From positions 372,001 to 436,000 of the forward strand of contig NZ_FUZQ01000001.1 of assembly GCF_900167525.1 (NCBI RefSeq): a DNA stretch of 64,000 nt, in the 5' to 3' direction. Of this stretch, positions 61,029 through 64,000 are shown in pieces. The translations under genes and the position numbers were made by a program. A model generated the notes under the pieces. It searched no databases, was not told the DNA's origin, and was given only the letters and a program-made list of their open reading frames with translations. The DNA is from Krasilnikoviella flava. Lineage in GTDB: Bacteria; Actinomycetota; Actinomycetes; Actinomycetales; Cellulomonadaceae. Position 1 is the stretch's first letter. The number at the start of each line of letters is the position of its first letter.

Positions 61029-63443
61029 GTGAGCACCCAGGCCACCGCGGACCCGAGCCCCCACGAGCGACGGCGACGACGCGTGCAGCGCGCGGTCGCC
61101 TCCGCCGTCGCCACGGTGCTCGCGCTCGCCGTCTCGCTGGTCCTCGTCCCCGGACCGGAGAGCGAGTCCGCCCCGAAGTTCAACGTCCGGTGCGACGAGC
61201 TCATCGAGGGCATCGAGGGCATCGCCGACCTGGCCGACCTGCCGGGCGGAGGCCTGGACGACGCCTATACCGAGACGATCGACGACTACGAGTACGACAA
61301 CCCGGCCGAGAAGCTCCGGCCCCGCCAGGAGCCGACCACGGCGGAGCTCGACGCCCTCACCGGCAGCTACGAGGACTACACGCCCGGCACCGAGGACCAC
61401 ATGCTGCGCCGCTGGAAGGTCTACGAGGGCGACTACGCGTGGGACCGGTGGCGCAACACCTACATCCCCGCGGTGTCGAACGACTACCGCGGCGACGGCT
61501 ACCACCGGAACGTCGCGAAGCGCCTCAAGCTCGGCGGGGCCGACTGGATGTGCGAGGACAGCAAGCTCTGGGAGGAGCAGGGGCTCGACTCGAAGCGTCG
61601 GTACGACTCGGTGAACCGCAAGCTCAAGATCGCCTACGAGCTCAAGTCGGGCGACTCGCCGCTCAAGCTGGAGCAGCTGCGTGCGGACAAGGCGCTGCGG
61701 GCCAAGGGCTGGCGCGTCGTCTACATCTTCAGCAAGGAGCCCCGGCCGGGCCAGGTCCGCCTCCTGCAGCAGTACGGCATCGAGCACTCGAACCTGCGCT
61801 CGACGGCCGTGCCGAGGACCTCGTCCCCGCCCGGGAGCACCGCGATGGACCCGCGGTGCGCGACGTCCGCCCGGCCCTCGACGCTCGCCTGCCGCACCAC
61901 AGCCGGCCCGGCCAAGCAGGTCGCGAACGGGTCCGGGCGCAACGCGGCCGAGGCCCGCGAGGGGCAGCGGATCCGCAACGACCTCGGGCAGGACAGCCGC
62001 CGCCCCGGCTTCGGCGCGAGGCGTCCGGGCGGGATCGACTGGCGCTCGCTCGAGCTCAGGTACGTCACCGACGACCCCGGGAACGACGACTACGGCTACG
62101 CCTTCTCCGCCGACGAGCTGCCCGACGACGGCGAGGCGGACCCCGGCTTCGGCGGCGAGGCCGCGCTCGACCTGTCCTCGGACGCGCTGTTCACCTGGCT
62201 CGCGCTGGACCCGAGCCAGTTCTGGGTCAACCTCAACCCCGACACCCCCGAGACCGTCATCGACGAGCAGTTCGCCACCACCGACGCCGGCCGCGTGCTG
62301 CTGCAGGCCGACCTCGAGTTCAAGCGCACCATCGCCGACGGCATGAACCCGGAGACGGAGCTCGGCAAGACCTTCTGGGACTCGCTGGAGCGCACCGAGG
62401 ACGGCGTCATCTGTTACGACTGGTACCGGTTCTGGGTGGACCCGAAGCCCGCGACCGTCCGCCAGGACGACGGCGAGCTGTACATCCTCGACGCTCCGTT
62501 GCGCGCCCAGATCGAGCCGGTCGAGGTGGACTGGGAGATGCCGGGCGAGGACGTGTGCGCCGGCGCCCCCGAGGACGTCGTCGAGCGCAACAACCAGCGG
62601 ATCGTCGACACCTACGCGCCGTACCTCGAGGAGGCGGTGAACACCGACCCCGTGTACGCGGACCTGCGCCGTGTGTACACCGCCCGCGTCGCGTCGGAGT
62701 GGATCAAGGAGCGCGACGCCGAGCGTCCCGGGGCCTTCCACGACGTCATCGGCACGAGCGACGTCTCCGCCTGGCCCGCGCGCACCCCGTGGGACCCGCA
62801 GGAGGTCTACGACCAGTACCTGGAGCGCCTGCAGACGCCGCTGTACCGGTACGAGTACGAGCACGGCGACATGGAGTACTGGCTGGAGATCACGGGCGGC
62901 GTCGAGTTCCCCGACGCCCCGCGCGACCCGGTGGACGCCGAGGCCTTCGAGCGGGACCACCCCCGGCTGCCCGGCACGGTGCGCAGCGCCCGGACCGAGG
63001 CGGCCAGCCTGCCCGTCGAGGCGCAGGGCGAGGTCGGCACGCTCGCCGAGGGCGCGGAGAGCACGGCCTGGCTCGGCGGCGGCATCGCCCAGGAGGACGA
63101 GCCCGGTCCCGACCCGACAGACCCGCCCGACCCGGACCCGACCGATCCCCCGGCCCCCCGGCCGACCGACCCGCCCCAGAGCTCCGAGCCGTCCGACCCG
63201 CCGAGCGCCGGGGACGACGACGGGACGGGCGGTTCCCCCGGCCAGGACGACGGCGCCGGGCGCGCGGAGCAGCGGCCCGAGCCGCCGCAGGCGGACCCGC
63301 CGCGGAGCGAGCAGGCCCCGCTGCCCGGCGCGCTCGCCGACACCGGCATCGGCAACGCCTGGCTCCTGCCGGCGGCGGTCGCTCTCGTGCTCCTGGGCCT
63401 CGCCCTGGTGGGCGTGCGACGCCGCTGGTTCCCGCGGTCCTGA
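61029..63443 (+). CDS. Large sortase-anchored (LAXTG) surface protein with a nuclease-like motif
   Basis: 804 aa. Basic N-terminus and signal helix (residues about 20-42). Region about 120-262 ends in RYDSVN (Asp193), YELKSG (Glu204, Lys206) and EQLRAD (Gln216), then a strand GWRVVYIF, an order resembling PD-(D/E)XK nuclease-fold toxin domains. Region about 385-625 is a second unknown domain (FWVNLNPDTPE, TDAGRVLLQADLEFKR, YDWYRFWVDPKP). A Pro/Asp-rich stalk (about 690-762) leads to LADTG (769-773), a hydrophobic helix and a basic tail, the LAXTG signal used by class E sortases. The GTG has AGGAG 7 nt upstream. Function unknown. Confidence 0.85.
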   Translation: MSTQATADPSPHERRRRRVQRAVASAVATVLALAVSLVLVPGPESESAPKFNVRCDELIEGIEGIADLADLPGGGLDDAYTETIDDYEYDNPAEKLRPRQEPTTAELDALTGSYEDYTPGTEDHMLRRWKVYEGDYAWDRWRNTYIPAVSNDYRGDGYHRNVAKRLKLGGADWMCEDSKLWEEQGLDSKRRYDSVNRKLKIAYELKSGDSPLKLEQLRADKALRAKGWRVVYIFSKEPRPGQVRLLQQYGIEHSNLRSTAVPRTSSPPGSTAMDPRCATSARPSTLACRTTAGPAKQVANGSGRNAAEAREGQRIRNDLGQDSRRPGFGARRPGGIDWRSLELRYVTDDPGNDDYGYAFSADELPDDGEADPGFGGEAALDLSSDALFTWLALDPSQFWVNLNPDTPETVIDEQFATTDAGRVLLQADLEFKRTIADGMNPETELGKTFWDSLERTEDGVICYDWYRFWVDPKPATVRQDDGELYILDAPLRAQIEPVEVDWEMPGEDVCAGAPEDVVERNNQRIVDTYAPYLEEAVNTDPVYADLRRVYTARVASEWIKERDAERPGAFHDVIGTSDVSAWPARTPWDPQEVYDQYLERLQTPLYRYEYEHGDMEYWLEITGGVEFPDAPRDPVDAEAFERDHPRLPGTVRSARTEAASLPVEAQGEVGTLAEGAESTAWLGGGIAQEDEPGPDPTDPPDPDPTDPPAPRPTDPPQSSEPSDPPSAGDDDGTGGSPGQDDGAGRAEQRPEPPQADPPRSEQAPLPGALADTGIGNAWLLPAAVALVLLGLALVGVRRRWFPRS

Positions 63444-63533
63444 CCCCGCGGGGCGGCGGCGATCTGCCCTGAGCAGATGCGCTGGCGGCAGAGAGACCTC
63501 CCGCGACGGCTGCCGCCGGCGGACGGTGAGGTC

Positions 63534-64000
63534 ATGAGCACACCAGCCATGAGCACACCGACACCTACCGGCCCGCCCGCCTTCGACGACCAGCTCACCA
63601 CGCGGCTGCTGCACCAGCGCATCGTGGTGATCGGCACCGAGATCGACGACGCGGTCGCCAACCGCGTCGTCGCCCAGCTCCTGCTCCTGTCGGCGGAGGA
63701 CCCGCGGTCCGACGTCGCCCTCTACATCAACTCCCCCGGCGGCTCCGTCACCGCGGGGCTCGGCATCTACGACACGATGCGGCTGATCCCGAACGACGTC
63801 GTGACGGTCGGGTTCGGCTTCGCGGCCAGCATGGGCCAGTTCCTGCTGGCCACCGGCACCAAGGGCAAGCGGTACGCCCTGCCGCACACCCGCGTGATGA
63901 TGCACCAGCCGTCCGCCGGCATCGGGGGCACCGCGGTCGACATCGCCATCCAGGCCGAGAACCTCGAGCACACCAAGCGCGTCATGCACGAGCTCATCGC
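63534..64000 (+). CDS. clpP: ATP-dependent Clp protease proteolytic subunit (3' end outside window)
   Basis: First 155 codons of a ClpP-type serine peptidase; the gene runs off the right edge. [19 protein letters not shown] precedes the nucleophile region [14 protein letters not shown] (Ser), and the catalytic His is in VMMHQPSAG. The Asp of the triad should lie beyond the window. Two in-frame ATGs (63534 and 63549) begin the same MSTP repeat; GAGG at 63528-63531 is not ideally spaced for either. Preceded by a 90-nt gap without a clear promoter. Confidence 0.93.
   Translation, partial: MSTPAMSTPTPTGPPAFDDQLTTRLLHQRIVVIGTEIDDAVANRVVAQLLLLSAEDPRSDVALYINSPGGSVTAGLGIYDTMRLIPNDVVTVGFGFAASMGQFLLATGTKGKRYALPHTRVMMHQPSAGIGGTAVDIAIQAENLEHTKRVMHELI

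Noticed and set aside
58880-63472. A 1530-codon plus-strand frame across the MFS, MarR and surface-protein genes
   Set aside because: Arg/Ala/Gly-rich translation without domains. The real genes in other frames have motifs, starts and ribosome sites.
63444-63533. Regulatory palindrome for clpP (ClgR-type)
   Set aside because: GGCGGCAG/CTGCCGCC is inverted, but the spacing is long and it does not match the pattern I know for ClgR sites.
61014-63989. A long minus-strand frame opposite the surface protein and clpP
   Set aside because: Val/Gly/Arg-rich artefact of GC bias; no recognisable domain.

Overview
This window is very GC-rich chromosomal DNA from an actinobacterium. The mycothiol enzyme Mca, the coproporphyrin-dependent haem enzymes HemH/CpfC and HemQ, DUF4307, ECF42-type sigma factors with DGPF partners, sortase-type surface proteins and widespread leaderless gene starts all point that way. 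The gene content fits Micrococcales, for example the Cellulomonadaceae/Promicromonosporaceae, but the genus cannot be fixed from sequence alone. I found no rRNA, tRNA, CRISPR array, insertion sequence or prophage. Genes are packed almost end to end and no gene-free gap exceeds 300 bases.

Layout. 1-7.4 kb: a PAS-AraC regulator, an Nramp-like transporter, BioY, glutamate dehydrogenase, a PrmC-related methyltransferase carrying an in-frame 54-nt palindrome, then hemH-hemQ. 7.5-10.7 kb: a membrane protein/histidine kinase/response regulator/MarR operon. 10.8-16.1 kb: a cluster also known from mycobacteria (uppS, trhA, mca, DUF4307, greA), here with a nitrilase that carries an unusual repeat insert. 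16.3-18.9 kb: the ectoine operon ectABC. 18.9-21 kb: a first ECF42 sigma/DGPF module. 21-25.8 kb: a sugar ABC importer with a GH4 glycosidase. 25.9-30.3 kb: a heterodimeric ABC exporter and a divergent AraC regulator. 30.4-45.7 kb: a mixed housekeeping stretch (threonine deaminase, AI-2E-type exporter, MsrA, a second two-component system, DedA, aldo-keto reductase, metallophosphoesterase, ATP-dependent DNA ligase, an LPXTG protein, an HTH-less LysR-type protein, DUF5997, a SelT-like protein and an RsmC-like methyltransferase). 45.8-50 kb: FKBP, a divergent LysR/EamA pair and a second ECF42/DGPF module. 50-64 kb: a hydrolase/TetR/membrane-protein operon, a Bax inhibitor-1 protein, an ABC transporter, an orphan RND pump, a MarR/MFS pair, a large LAXTG surface protein with a nuclease-like motif, and the start of a clpP.

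Small-scale structure. Many genes have a TANNNT-like hexamer ending 6-8 nt before the start codon and no Shine-Dalgarno sequence, the signature of leaderless transcripts. Genes inside operons instead use ATGA/GTGA overlaps or clear AGGAG sites. A family of 19-bp-arm inverted repeats occurs three times between genes, and other palindromes look like operators (in front of trhA, between the MFS and MarR genes, and between the SelT-like and RsmC-like genes).

The most unusual items are the palindrome inside the methyltransferase gene, the surface protein with a D...ExK...Q motif, the heptad-repeat insert in the nitrilase, and the two ECF42/DGPF modules.
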